A stretch of DNA of 64,000 bases from Megaustenia siamemsis (Eukaryota; Mollusca; Gastropoda; Stylommatophora; Ariophantidae): NCBI GenBank assembly GCA_032433765.1, contig JAVIAB010000139.1:42489946-42553945 (forward strand), given 5' to 3'. The stretch's first letter is position 1. Each line of letters begins with the position of its first letter. Position numbers and translations under genes: made by a program. Positions 53,979 through 64,000 of this stretch are shown here, piece after piece. The notes below the pieces were generated by a model, which saw nothing but the letters and a program-made list of their open reading frames with translations, made no database searches and was not told the origin of the DNA.

Positions 53979-55602
53979 ATGTTTGTACACAGTTCGTTAA
54001 CCATCGCTGTAGATCAAGTCTTTATTCTGCTGGCTTCGTTCGCGGCCCTTCGAAGCTAATGACCTAACTTGTGCAGACGGTTGGTTTGGGGCAAATTGTA
54101 CGTTACAATGTCACTGCTATAATGACTCAGTTTGTGACAAAACTACACGGACATGCCCAAACAATGACAGTTGTCAGCACGAATATTTCGGACCCCAGTG
54201 TCAGTACTTGGATCTCGTGTACAAGTGTGCCCAAAAATCTGAACCTAATTTCCTGTTTGATAACAACGACACCACATGTAATCCGGATACAAATTGTACA
54301 TCAGTTGAGGCAACTCTCAATCAATCTTTGCCGTTCTCCTGGTTTAGGATTTATGTGAATGACTTAACATATCCTGACAGTTTCAGGGTAAAACCAAATG
54401 GTTCTGCCTCATGTAACAATGAATCACGGTTTGTAGTTAGTCAGCACGAGATTGATGTCTTTTGCACTGGTGCTGGTCTAATCAACAAGTTACGGATTGA
54501 AGGGGCGATAGTTGCAAATATCTGCTCCATCTACATTGGCGGAGGTCTGTATGTGGCTCTCAAACAGAACACAAACCAGACCGACACATTTAATGCTTGT
54601 TATACAGGAGACGGATGTGGACCAGATGCCACAGTTAATAGCAAAACAAAGACCAATCTCTATGACAATGACTGCACACACAAAATTGATACGTGGAACC
54701 AATCCTGTTTACTGGTATCTGAACTTTGCCACGCCCCAGAAGATTCACACCATTCGAATCTATCATCGAGCTAGCACTATGATTCGGGTAAAGAATCCCA
54801 CTCTAAAGGCTTTCTCTGACAGTGGCGGCGTAGTGTTCCAGTATAATGATATATTATACCCTAATGTTTCTGTGAACACTATTGTAGTCACCATACAAAC
54901 GCCAATGCCACACATTAAGATTGCGTTCTCACCGACCATTTCGCAGGCCGACAGTGCACTGACGGTGTGTGAGGTGCAACCATTTACAGACACCTATTGT
55001 CTGGACGGGCATTCTGGGTCGTTTTGTGAAGTGTGTAGTGGGTGTAGCAAAGGCTACAACGTCATCATCGGTACGTCTCACGGCAACTGTTCACATGGGA
55101 TCTATGGACACGACTGCTCCAGGTCTTGTCTCAGTGTCTGTCCTTTATGTGAGAAAAAATCCGGAAAATGCCTACAATGTAAACATCCTGGCTACACCTG
55201 TAATGACACTTGTCCCGATGGTAATTTTGGGCTACAGTGCAAACAGACGTGTTCGGATGACTGTGACATCATATGTGACCCGAAAAGTGCAGACTGTACG
55301 TACAAGGAAACGTACTACGGGTCAGACTGCACTCTCAAATGTCCGGACAACTGTTTCAACGACACCTGTGAACAGTCAACCGGGAACTGTACATGCAAGG
55401 GAACGTTCTACGGGTCAGACTGCACTCTCAAATCACCGGACAACTGTTTGAACGGAACCTGTGAACAGTTAACCGGGGCTGCGTCTCGTATGTCGATGAT
55501 TCACACGTTAAGAAGAGTCTGCCGACCACAACAAACCCAAGCATATGGATACCTTTCGCGATCGCTGCTCTTCTACCTCCTCTTCTGCTTCTCTTGAATT
55601 GA
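53979..55602 (+). pseudogene. Secreted/surface protein with galactose-binding-like and EGF repeats, three frame breaks
   Basis: The coding signal is strong but lies in three segments. ATG at 53979 starts a 26-residue signal-peptide-like stretch with core 'VFILLASFAAL'. One extra base near 54055 moves to the frame with an EGF repeat ('CADGWFGANCTLQCHC', 54070-54195). That frame continues with a galactose-binding/discoidin-like region to about 54690, including 'GGLYVALKQNTN'. An extra C near 54692 moves to the next frame, 'PVYWYLNFATPQKIHTIRIY', which completes a second such domain. Then come Cys-rich EGF/laminin-type repeats ('HGIYGHDCSRSCLSVCPLC', 'YYGSDCTLKCPDNC'). A missing base near 55477 shifts back, giving a C-terminal membrane-type helix 'WIPFAIAALLPPLLLLL' and TGA at 55600-55602. 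The whole architecture fits in 1.6 kb with no intron evident. It is a processed pseudogene, a decayed gene, or a real gene damaged by assembly indels. Confidence 0.7.
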
Positions 55603-55617
55603 GCCATGGCTCAATTC
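55596..55617. repeat. Perfect 22-bp palindrome over the stop codon
   Basis: The sequence GAATTGAGCCA and its exact complement are directly joined. It spans the TGA of the EGF-repeat gene and touches the first unit of the tandem-repeat element. Confidence 0.9.
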
Positions 55618-57035
55618 TCAGTGTATATCCGTGCTAGTCGTAGCTCATATCTTAGCGGGTGTCTGCGATAGTCATGGCTGATATCTTAGTGTGTGTCTGT
55701 GCTGGCCACGGTTGATATCTTAGTGTATATCCGTGCTAGCCATGGCTAATATCTTGGTGGGTGTCTGTGCTGGCCAGGGTTCATATCTTAGTGTATTTCC
55801 ATGCTAGCCATGGCTCATATCTTAATGTGTTTCTGTGCTAGACATGGTTCATATCTTGGTGTGTTTCCGTGAAGCCATGGCTCATATCTTAATGTGTTTC
55901 TGTGCTAGACATGGTTCATATCTTGGTGTGTTTCTGTGCTAGCCATGGCTCATATCTTAGTGTGTTCTGTGCTAGCAATGGCTCATATCTTAGCTTGTGT
56001 GTGTGTGCGTGCTAGCCATGGCTCATATCTTGGTGTGTGACATGTTAGTCATATCACATATCTTGGTGTGTCCGTGTTAACCATGTCTCATATCTTTATG
56101 TGTGTCTGTGTTTAGTCATATCTCATATATTAGTGTGTATATGTGTTAGTCATGTGTCATATCTTTGTGTGTGCATGTCCGGGTTAGTGATATCTCATAT
56201 CTTTGTGTGCATGTTTATGTTAGTCATATCTCATATCTTTGTGTGTGCATGTCTGTGTTTGTCACATCTCATATCCTTGTGTGTGCATGACTATGTTAGT
56301 CACATCTCATATCTTTGTGTGTGCATGTCTATGTTAGTCATATGTCATATCTGTGTGTGCATGTCCTTGTTAGACATGTGTCATATCTTTGTGTGTGCAT
56401 GTATATGTCAGTCATATCTCATATCTTTGTGTGCATGTCTATGTTAGGCATGTGTTATATCTTTGTGTGTGCATATCTATGTTAGTCATATCTCATATCT
56501 TTGTGTGCATGTCTATGTTAGTCATGTGTCATATCTTTGCGTGTATGTCTGTGTTAGTCATATCTCATAACTTGATGTGTGTCAGTGTTAGTCATGCCTC
56601 GTATCGCTGTGTGCATGTCTGTGTTAGTCACATCTCATATCTTTGTGTGTGCATGTCTGTGTTAGTCACCTCTAGTGACTCGGGCAGATGGTGCTCGTAA
56701 ACCTGGGAGGGCCGACCATCTACGGGCAGAATCCCCATACAGAAAAGACAATCTGCTGCCTTGCAGGAAGATTGGGGACAATCAAAGGCTAAGGAAAACA
56801 AACCTGAATAAAATGCTGGCTGAAATTGGATGCTCTGGGCCACTGGCGCAGAACACAGTGCAACGTTTTAAAGGGTGTTCAATCAGAGTGGATCTGGCAG
56901 ACTATAATTATGATGTTCTGTTTGTGGGAGCGATCAACACACTTAACCTGACAGCTGACTTCATTTTATAGTCTGGAATCCTACTCTGATTGAGTCCTGA
57001 TCGCAGAGAGAGAGAGAGAGAGAAAAAGAGAGAGA
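55618..57035 (+). mobile_element. Tandem-repeat-bodied retroelement, copy 2
   Basis: It has the same order as 11058-12371. ~34-bp units of the 'GTGCTAGCCATGGCTCATAT' type change gradually to 'TTAGTCATATCTCATATC' units. Next comes the 3' module from about 56665 ('CTCTAGTGACTCGGGCAG', 'GCCGACCATCTACGGGC', 'GGGCCACTGGCGCAGAAC'), then 'GATTGAGTCCTGATCGC' and (GA)n. No clear target duplication is visible. The left end abuts the EGF-repeat gene. Confidence 0.68.
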
Positions 57036-57822
57036 CCACATATCTTTGTATTATTAGTATTACACTATTTATTTCTTTGTATTACTCGTATGTATATATG
57101 TTGGAACTATTTGTTCCTATATATTATTTATATTAAATTATGTGTTTCTTTGTATTATTCATATAAATTTAGCTACTTGTGTACTATTCACTCACTATTC
57201 GTATTGAACTAGTTTCTTAGTACTCGTATTATTCGTGTTAAGCTATTTGGGTTTTTTTTATTCTCTCTATTATGCGTATTAATTTTTTTGTATTCTATTC
57301 TTATTCGTATTAATTACTTCTTTTTTTCAAATTAATATTAAAACCTTTGCTTCTTTGTTATATTAGCATTAAACTATTTGTTTCTTTGCATTATTCATAC
57401 AAAACTATATGTTTATTTGTATTATGCATATTTTCGACATTTAGTTTATATTATTTGCATTAACATTTGGCTTTTCCTTGCAGTATTTACACTTCTTATT
57501 TACTCATTAATTTAGAATTAATATCTTTTTCTATTTTTACTTATTTCATCACACGAAAAAACATGTACTGCATAACACTGATATTGATGTTACTAACATA
57601 TGTTAATTATGTGTTAATGGTGAAAATGTATACTTGTGCATTACAGCTCTTGAAGTGGCGTTTTGTATAGATTCTACGATTTTGACTGACAATGTTCTTC
57701 TACGTGCTCGATTTGAACGCGAAACCCTACGTTTAATTGTCAACCGCCGATATACTTTGCATGACAGATGACAATTGTATCCTTACTTGGTGCTCGACCA
57801 TCTTTCGTGTAAGTAGAAAAAA
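57036..57822. other. AT-rich spacer with a degenerate ATT-type repeat
   Basis: From 57040 to 57480 there is a loose repetition of 'TATTATTCGTATTAAACTA'-like strings. No gene was seen. Confidence 0.45.
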
Positions 57823-58073
57823 AGTAAAAAGCCCCGTCACATCAAGTAGCGTTTAGGGAACCTAAACGTTCGTTAGCGTTTATGGTTAGTGACCATAATT
57901 GTTATAGACCTTCAGCACATAATTTTTGAGGTAATGTGGACAGTATTACGCCCATGCCGCTTTACGTTCCCCAAAAAAATCCAGTACCAATTTAAGGCTG
58001 GGTGAACCCTCAAGCCGTCGATCAGGATCGAACTCGACAGTTCACTAACCACTGAGCTATCGCGGCTTCCCAA
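57823..58073 (-). mobile_element. SINE1 copy (minus)
   Basis: The head at the right carries 'GATAGCTCAGTGGTTAGTGA' on minus, with part of the segment between the A and B boxes deleted. The body and T-rich end are at the left. CTTTCGT occurs on both sides (57803 and 58073 regions), a weak 7-bp duplication. Confidence 0.82.
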
Positions 58074-58204
58074 CTTTCGTATGACAAACAATCTATAACA
58101 CAGCAAGAAACACGTATTTCACATAAATATGAACATCTATATTATTCCTATCTTTTCGCTATTCACATTTCCGTTATATATATACGTTTTAACATAGGCC
58201 TCTC

Positions 58205-58530
58205 CTGGAACTGGTTGGTCTCGAGGCATGACGTCGGCCTCGAGACAGAGAAGTTGTGGGTTCAAATCCCGGGTAGTTGGGATTGCTATTTATGATTTCT
58301 TTCTGGTTCAACCGCCCTGGTCTCAGCAGCGAGGCCCGGCTTGAAACGTCAATTACTCATGGACGGAAAAAATATGAGTACTTCTGAAGTCGCAGTTATT
58401 TGCCTATGCGTCGAGGGACCCCTGTGCACACGGCTGCCAGGGAAAAAAACGGATTAACACTCAAAATTCAGTCTAACCTAGTCTCTAGGGACTTCGTCAG
58501 AGGTGAAAGCAAGCGAACGCAAAAAAAAGC
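58205..58530 (+). mobile_element. SINE2 copy (plus)
   Basis: The head 'CTGGTTGGTCTCGAGGCATG' and B-box 'GGTTCAAATCCCGG' are followed by the body ending 'GCGAACGCAAAAAAAAG'. It is collinear in reverse with 20505-20852. Note 'CCCCTGTGCACACGGCTG', shared by both. Confidence 0.88.
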
Positions 58531-58539
58531 CTCCGAGAA

Positions 58540-58865
58540 CTTGTTTTATCTCAACTTCAAAGCCCTGTATATTCTTAACGTTCTTGTACACGGTATAATA
58601 ATTAACCCACATCAAAAGTGTCCATTACTATACTTCGATCGCTTTCTCGATCACATCAAACCTATGCGCTGTGAACACATTATGTAGCATAGGAAAACAA
58701 CCGGCCGGATAGATTATTTAAGAAGTTTCATACAAATTGATGATATCGCTTCAAAGATAGTAAGAATTTTACTTGTGTAAATTATTTACATCAGAAGCGG
58801 CATATATGCAATGTTCAACTGACACATTTTCTTCATTATGTTCAATTTAAACACGTGTTATATCA
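58540..58865. other. No recognised feature
   Basis: This is spacer between SINE2 and a LINE fragment. Confidence 0.35.
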
Positions 58866-58869
58866 GTTG

Positions 58870-59500
58870 GCATCAAAATTGAAGGAAAAGACCTGGAGAC
58901 AGTTCAGAGCTACAGCTACCTGGGCACATTATAACCAGTGATGGAAAATGTAAAACTGAAATAATCAAAGGAATAGGTATGGCAAAAAGTTATTTTAATG
59001 TCATGAAAAATATACTAACATCAAAACAAATAACACCAGGGCTAAAACTAAGAATAGCCAAAACATTATATCTTCTCAACATTCCTGTATGGTGCAGAAA
59101 CATTCGACAAGAAAACAGAACAGAAAATTAAAGCCTTTGAAATGTGGATATATAAAAGAATAGGTAGAATTGGGTGAAAAGAAAAGAAAACAAACGATGG
59201 AGTCTTAAAACTACTAAAAATTAAATGAGAACAACTAAATATAATTCAAAAAAGACAAATGCAATTTTTGGGGCATGTTAAAAGTCACAACAGCCTACTA
59301 AAAGTAATATTGGAAGGGAAAATACAAGGTAAAAGAGGCAGAGGCAGACCAAGACTAATATGGACAAGCAACATCAAAAGACGGACAAGTCAGCCTATAA
59401 CAACCTGCATCATCAAAGCAAGAGACAGAACGAAATGGCGTTCCATGGTAGCCAACCATCGATGCGGAGACGGTACTCAATGATGATGATGATGATGTTA
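58870..59500 (+). mobile_element. RTE-like LINE-B3, 3' portion
   Basis: Pieces of RT C-terminal region occur in several frames: 'VGIKIEGKDLETVQSYSYLG', 'ITSDGKCKTEIIKGIGMAK', then 'MQFLGHVKSHNSLLKVILEG' and 'RGRGRPRLIWTSNIKR' (59259-59483). It ends in (GAT)n. It is more decayed upstream of 59240. Confidence 0.8.
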
Positions 59501-59604
59501 TATCATCCGCCTTCGACAGAATTAATTATTCTATCCCACTCGAATAGTAAGAGCCATGGACACGTCCGATCATTCCACTGAAAATTGAAATAGAGTTCCT
59601 TTGT

Positions 59605-59970
59605 TTTATTTGGCGTCCACCCGATGACTACTAAATGAATTGATAGCCTTCATCGTCATCCGTCCTTAAAAGTTCGTTAATTTGGCGTAGATGCGTTGTG
59701 TTGTGGCTTAATTGCGCCTTTCGACCAGTGTTAATGACAGACCTTCGGCACATGATTTTTGGGGTAATGTGGTCGGTATTACGCCTGTGACGCTTTACTT
59801 CACATGACTCATCTGACTTCAGCACGTTATTTGAGTACCGGCCTGCCTTTTCTCTTCTATCCATCCTTGATTGATCATATTGGATTCTGTTTCCAGGAAC
59901 AATACTAGAAGGTGGAGTTGGGTCTTGATCAACTCTGTCATCCCCCAATCATGACGCATACAGTCAGCGA
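59605..59970 (+). mobile_element. SINE3-like element with nested SINE1 fragment
   Basis: It shares 'TAGATGCGTTGTGTTGTGG' and 'CATCTGACTTCAGCACG' with 33690-33790. The middle (about 59730-59805) is a SINE1 body piece on minus ('GTGGTCGGTATTACGCC'), which replaces the SINE3 body that is continuous at 33.7 kb. Confidence 0.5.
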
Positions 59971-60262
59971 CCCAATGTCTGCAGTCAGAGGCCCAACGTG
60001 TCTGCAGTCAGCGGCTCACAGTGTTTGCAGTCAGCGACCCACAGTGTCTGCAGTCAGAGACCCACAATGTCTGTAGTCAGCGACCCATAATGTCTGCAGT
60101 CAGAGACCCACAGTGTCTGCAGTCAGCGACCCACAGTGTCTGCAGTCTGCGACCCACAGTGTCTGCAGTAAGCGATTCACAATGTCTGCAGTCTGCGACC
60201 CACAGTGTCTGCAGTCAGCGATCCACAATGTCTGCAGTCTGCGACCCACAGTGTCTGCACTC
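59968..60262. repeat. 23-bp minisatellite
   Basis: The unit is CAGTCAGCGACCCACAGTGT plus CTG, about 12-13 copies. It starts from the end of the SINE3-like element, whose last bases resemble one unit. Confidence 0.92.
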
Positions 60263-60508
60263 ACCTTATCTGTTGGATGGTGCCTTGGATCACAGAGTTC
60301 TTTTGAACACAACAGTAGCTAAATGTGGCCAAACCATTTCATCTGTTCTCAATTTATGTTTTCAGAGGCGAGCTTTATTCCTAGCTTTTTCCTCATTAAA
60401 TATTAATTTGTAATCTTTCCTTTCAGGTTATTTCAAGTAATTCATCTAAAACATTTCATTTAAGTGGTTTTATGGACTTGTCAGATGTGCAGAGACGATG
60501 ACCTGTCA

Positions 60509-60743
60509 ACTAAACTAAACTAAACTAAACTAAACTAAACTAAACTAAACTAAACTAAACTAAACTAAACTAAACTAAACTAAACTAAACTAAACTAAAC
60601 TAAACTAAACTAAACCAAACTAAACTAAACTAAACTGTTAAAAGACACTAAACTAAACTAAACTAAACTAAACTAAACTAAACTAAACTAAACTAAACTA
60701 AACTAAACTAAACTAAACTAAACTAAACTTAAACTTAAACTAA

Positions 60744-60774
<31 letters not shown>

Positions 60775-60845
60775 CTAAACTAAACTAAACTTAAACTAAA
60801 CTAAATTAAACTAAACTAAGCTAAGCTAAGCTAAACTGATCTAAG
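60509..60845. repeat. TAAAC pentanucleotide array
   Basis: It consists of near-perfect 5-bp units with a short break near 60638. Confidence 0.97.
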
Positions 60846-61060
60846 TTAAACTAAACTAACCTAAAACTAAACTAACCTTAAACTAAACTGAACTGAACTG
60901 AACTATTTCGGGTGTTACTATAGTTCTGATCGTTAAGTTTAGCGCCAAATTAGCACAAAATTAAACTAAACTAAACTAACCTAAAACTAAACTGAACTGA
61001 CCTGAACTATTTCGGGTGTTACTATAGTTTTGATCGTTAGGTTTAGCGGCAAGTTAGCAC
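60846..61060. repeat. ~104-bp tandem duplication at the edge of the TAAAC array
   Basis: 'TATTTCGGGTGTTACTATAG' occurs at 60904 and again at 61008, each preceded by degenerate TAAAC units. The array edge itself was duplicated. Confidence 0.85.
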
Positions 61061-61064
61061 AAAG

Positions 61065-61780
61065 AAAACAAAGCTGTGTTGAAGATTGTGTTCGACAGTG
61101 ATCGTTTTGTCTGTAGGGCAATCTCCTGGTTGCACAATACTGGTGACATATGTCCGATAATTTGTACATTTATTTTTTTTTTAAATTGAAATGAAGACAT
61201 CGAATGGCATTTTTTTTCTATCGGAGATTAAATAAAAACTCAGACTCGCAGCGACTGTGCTGGTCAAGCTGCATTTATTTTCCGATCCTATAAGTCCCTT
61301 CCGACAGTCCCCAGAAATGGAATAATGCCGCAAAGATAAATTCTTTTTTAATTGAGAGAAAAAAAAAATGTTACAAACATTTCTAGTGGAAAATGTCTGT
61401 ACACAAATTGTAATAATAAGTAACATCGGCGACTCTAGGGTGGAAACTAATGAGCCTAGAGACATTATGGATTGCCAAATGCCCACGCAGGGACTATAAA
61501 GTTGTCGCAGTTTTCATTGCACGCAATTAAATTCACCAATCTAATTTAGTTTGCATCAACTCTAAAGTAGAACAAACATAAGCCTCGGAAATGCGGTTTT
61601 GATGTAAAATTGCCTGCATCTCATGAGGAGACTGAAAACAAATTGCGTAAAGTCACCACCAATAGCATTAGTTTGCATGAAGGGCTTTTTACAGTGGCAC
61701 AGGGAAAGATAATGCACCAGTAGGAGGTAAGGCTTCCCTCCATGTCTTGCTAAACCGTATGGAGAATATGGTGCTAAACT
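61065..61780. other. No recognised gene
   Basis: This is unique-looking spacer. A 101-residue minus frame (61181-61486) has no known motif and contains homopolymer runs. Confidence 0.35.
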
Positions 61781-61781
61781 G

Positions 61782-62115
61782 GGGGCCTCGGTAGCCTTGT
61801 TGGGAAAACCACCCGACTGAGCTACCGAGCCCGTGTTCGATTCCCGCTGTGAGCAGTGTGAGTTGTCCCCGTGGTTGGAAAGAGAATACCCCTACGGTCG
61901 ACACAGTCGTTGACAGAAATGGGTACCAACCAGGGTATTACCCTGGGAAGGTGAGGAATGTCGCCTCGCATCGTGAGTTTCGATGCTTGAAGCAACTCTA
62001 TCCAGAAGTCTCCGAACACTTCTGGATAGGCGGTCGAGTACATATGGGTGGAAACTCGCGTGCTAAGACGCCGATTTAAGTCTCGTACTTTACCTTGACC
62101 ACTATAGTGGTAATG
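61782..62115 (+). mobile_element. SINE4-like tRNA-headed element
   Basis: The head 'CTCGGTAGCCTTGTTGGG' (A-box-like) and 'CGTGTTCGATTCCCGC' (B-box) is followed by a body with a hairpin-forming 'CCAGAAGTCTCCGAACACTT'. Only one copy is in the window, so its boundaries are guesses. Confidence 0.5.
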
Positions 62116-62124
62116 AAAATATTG

Positions 62125-62300
62125 TTTCCATGATCAAGGCATATTTTTTTGGTGATGTGATCGGTATCACGCCAGACCGTCTTTCTAGAAAAATGTATGG
62201 TACCCAATTTTTTAGCGGCTGGGAGAATTCCAAAGCCTTCTCGGGTCGAAAAAAATTCGTCACTTCTAACTACTCAGCCACCGAGGGTCCAGTATGCTGG
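62125..62300 (-). mobile_element. Diverged SINE1 relative (minus)
   Basis: On minus it has a tRNA-like start 'CCTCGGTGGCTGAGTAGTTA', then a body with the SINE1 order of landmarks ('GGGTACC', 'ACGCC', 'GTGATACCGATCACATCAC'). It is older than the other copies. Confidence 0.45.
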
Positions 62301-62544
62301 TATGAGCATGTTATGAAACTTACAATATGAAAACGATCACCTTTCTTCTTTTCTGTATTTGCTCGAAGGCTATTTTTTCTACCTCCTAACTGGACAATAA
62401 GCGAGGTTGGATGTGATGTGCTTCGTGTATAGTAACATTGTAGCCTTTCAGTCCAAACACATCAGATGAAATCATAACATCTCTGGATACCTGGTTGCCT
62501 TCCATTTCGACCCTTACTCAACTGTTACTGAAATGAGATGATAC

Positions 62545-63362
62545 GGATCTTGATTATCTGTTACTACAGGGAGATGGTGTAGGATCTTGATTATCTGTTA
62601 CTGCAGGGAGATGGTGTAGGATCTTGAGTATCTGTTACTGCAGGGAGATGGTGTAGGATCTTGATTATCTGTTACCGCAGGGAGATGGTGTAGGATCTTG
62701 ATTATCTGTTACCGCGGGGAGATGGTGTAGGATCTTGATTATCTGTTACTGTAGGGAGATGGTGTAGGATCTTGATTATCTGTTACTGCAGGGAGATGTG
62801 TAGGATCTTGATTATCTGTTACTGCAGGGAGATGGTGTAGGATCTTGATTATCTGTTACTGCAGGGAGATGGTGTAGGATCTTGATTATCTGTTACCGCA
62901 GGGAGATGCTGTAGGATCTTGATTATCTGTTACCGAAGTGAGATGATGTAGGATCTTGATTATCTGTTACCGCAGGGAGATGAAGTAGGATTTTGATTAT
63001 CTGTTACTGCAGGGAGATGGTGTAGGATCTTGATTATCTGTTACTGTAGAAGATGGTGTAGGATCTTGATTATCTGTTAATGTAGAAGATGGTGTATGAT
63101 CTTGATTATCTGTTACTGTAGAAGATGGTGTATGATCTTGATTATCTGTTACTGCAGGGAGATGGTGTAGGATCTTGATTATCTGTTACTGTAGAAGATG
63201 GTGTATGATCTTGATTATCTGTTACTGTAGAAGATGGTGTATGATCTTGATTATCTGTTACTGAATGGAAATGGTGTAGGATCTTGATTATCTGTTACTG
63301 TAGAAGATGGTGTAGGATCTTGATTATCTGTTACCGCAGGGAGATGGTGTAGGATCCTGATT
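62545..63362. repeat. 37-bp minisatellite with 34-bp variant
   Basis: The unit is GGATCTTGATTATCTGTTAC plus TGCAGGGAGATGGTGTA. Right of 63030 many units have TGTAGAAGATGGTGTA, three bases shorter. About 22 units. Confidence 0.95.
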
Positions 63363-63499
63363 GTCTTTTACTGCCGATCTTTAAAAAATAAGCCAACATT
63401 CGACCACTGACCCCTTTCAGTCTAAACCCTGTTGGGTGTCTTGATCTCATTAAGACCATTAAACAAGTAACAGTGAATAGAGGAACATGTTTCAGTAAT

Positions 63500-63680
63500 T
63501 TCCGTTCGCCAGCTTTATATCTCTAGCAAAGTCCCGAGTGACTGAATTTTGCACAGATATCGCCTTTTCTCTATTTCCCACACTAACCTCCGCGTGTTCA
63601 TGTGTCCCTCGCTATACAGGCAGATATTCTCCGACTTCAGAGGTACTTTTATTTCTTATCGTCGAGAGTTTTCACGTCTT
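63500..63680 (-). mobile_element. SINE2 3' fragment, degraded
   Basis: 'CCGTTCGCCAGCTTT', 'AGCAAAGTCCCGAGTGACTG' and 'CCGACTTCAGAGGTAC' follow the order of 20525-20660. It is a partial, older copy. Confidence 0.6.
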
Positions 63681-63750
63681 TTGTGTACATTTGTTTCGTA
63701 TCAACTGTCGAAATTTTAGCCTATTCTTTTACATTTCCAATTACTGATTA

Positions 63751-64000
<250 letters not shown>

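Noticed and set aside
54969..55451. 160-residue ORF overlapping the EGF-repeat region
   Set aside because: It is an alternative frame of the Cys-rich repeats; the EGF Cys pattern lies in the other frame.
61181..61486. 101-residue minus-strand ORF
   Set aside because: It has no recognisable domain and includes homopolymer-coded residues; there is no supporting context.

Overview
The window is gene-poor, repeat-dominated nuclear DNA from an animal. Several things point to a lophotrochozoan, most likely a mollusc (inference from coding and repeat style; no species is claimed). These are many 5'-truncated non-LTR retrotransposons with apurinic-type endonuclease, reverse transcriptase (RT) and RNase H domains, several tRNA-headed SINE families, a mariner-like and a hAT DNA transposon, very abundant mini- and microsatellites, and one disrupted host-type gene for a secreted or surface protein with galactose-binding-like and EGF repeats. 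There are no rRNA genes, no convincing free-standing tRNA genes, no operons and no CRISPR arrays.

Layout. 1-10 kb: a LINE endonuclease fragment (minus), a long RT fragment (LINE-A, 957-2690), an RTE-like fragment (minus, 2966-3912), a mariner-like transposon with perfect 31-bp inverted repeats set in a TA microsatellite (5704-7114), a second LINE-A copy with a 12-bp target duplication, and tRNA-derived SINE1 copies. 10.7-14.5 kb: a 28-bp satellite with higher-order structure, interrupted by a small tRNA-headed SINE (10777-11012) and by a 1.3-kb element made of a tandem-repeat body, a 3' module and a GA tail. A second copy of that element lies at 55.6-57.0 kb. 15-25 kb: LINE-C and RTE-like fragments, a LINE 3' end with a zinc-knuckle motif and GA tail (20.0-20.5 kb), SINE2, and a 0.6-kb polypyrimidine tract. 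25.5-31 kb: 44-bp, 20-bp and 4-bp tandem arrays; the 20-bp array is split by an RNase H-coding LINE fragment with a 10-bp target duplication. 31-45 kb: RTE-like fragments, nested SINEs, and a 27-bp satellite open on both strands. 45-49 kb: a 1.4-kb TAG trinucleotide tract and a LINE C-terminal fragment. 49-51.5 kb: a complete but decayed hAT transposon with exact 8-bp target duplications. 53.5-57 kb: the EGF/galactose-binding gene followed directly by the second tandem-repeat element. 57-64 kb: SINEs, an RTE-like fragment, and 23-bp, TAAAC, 37-bp and GT arrays.

No pathway can be assembled from these genes. The window is best read as layered transposition: arrays of simple DNA hit by retroelements, whose target duplications allow exact boundaries and relative ages to be read. 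The most notable candidate for something undescribed is the tandem-repeat-bodied retroelement present twice (11058-12371 and 55618-57035). Its 3' terminus resembles that of a coding LINE in the same window (20.0-20.5 kb), an organisation reminiscent of primate SVA elements. LINE families are given working names (A, B1-B3, C, D, F and so on) that hold only within this window.
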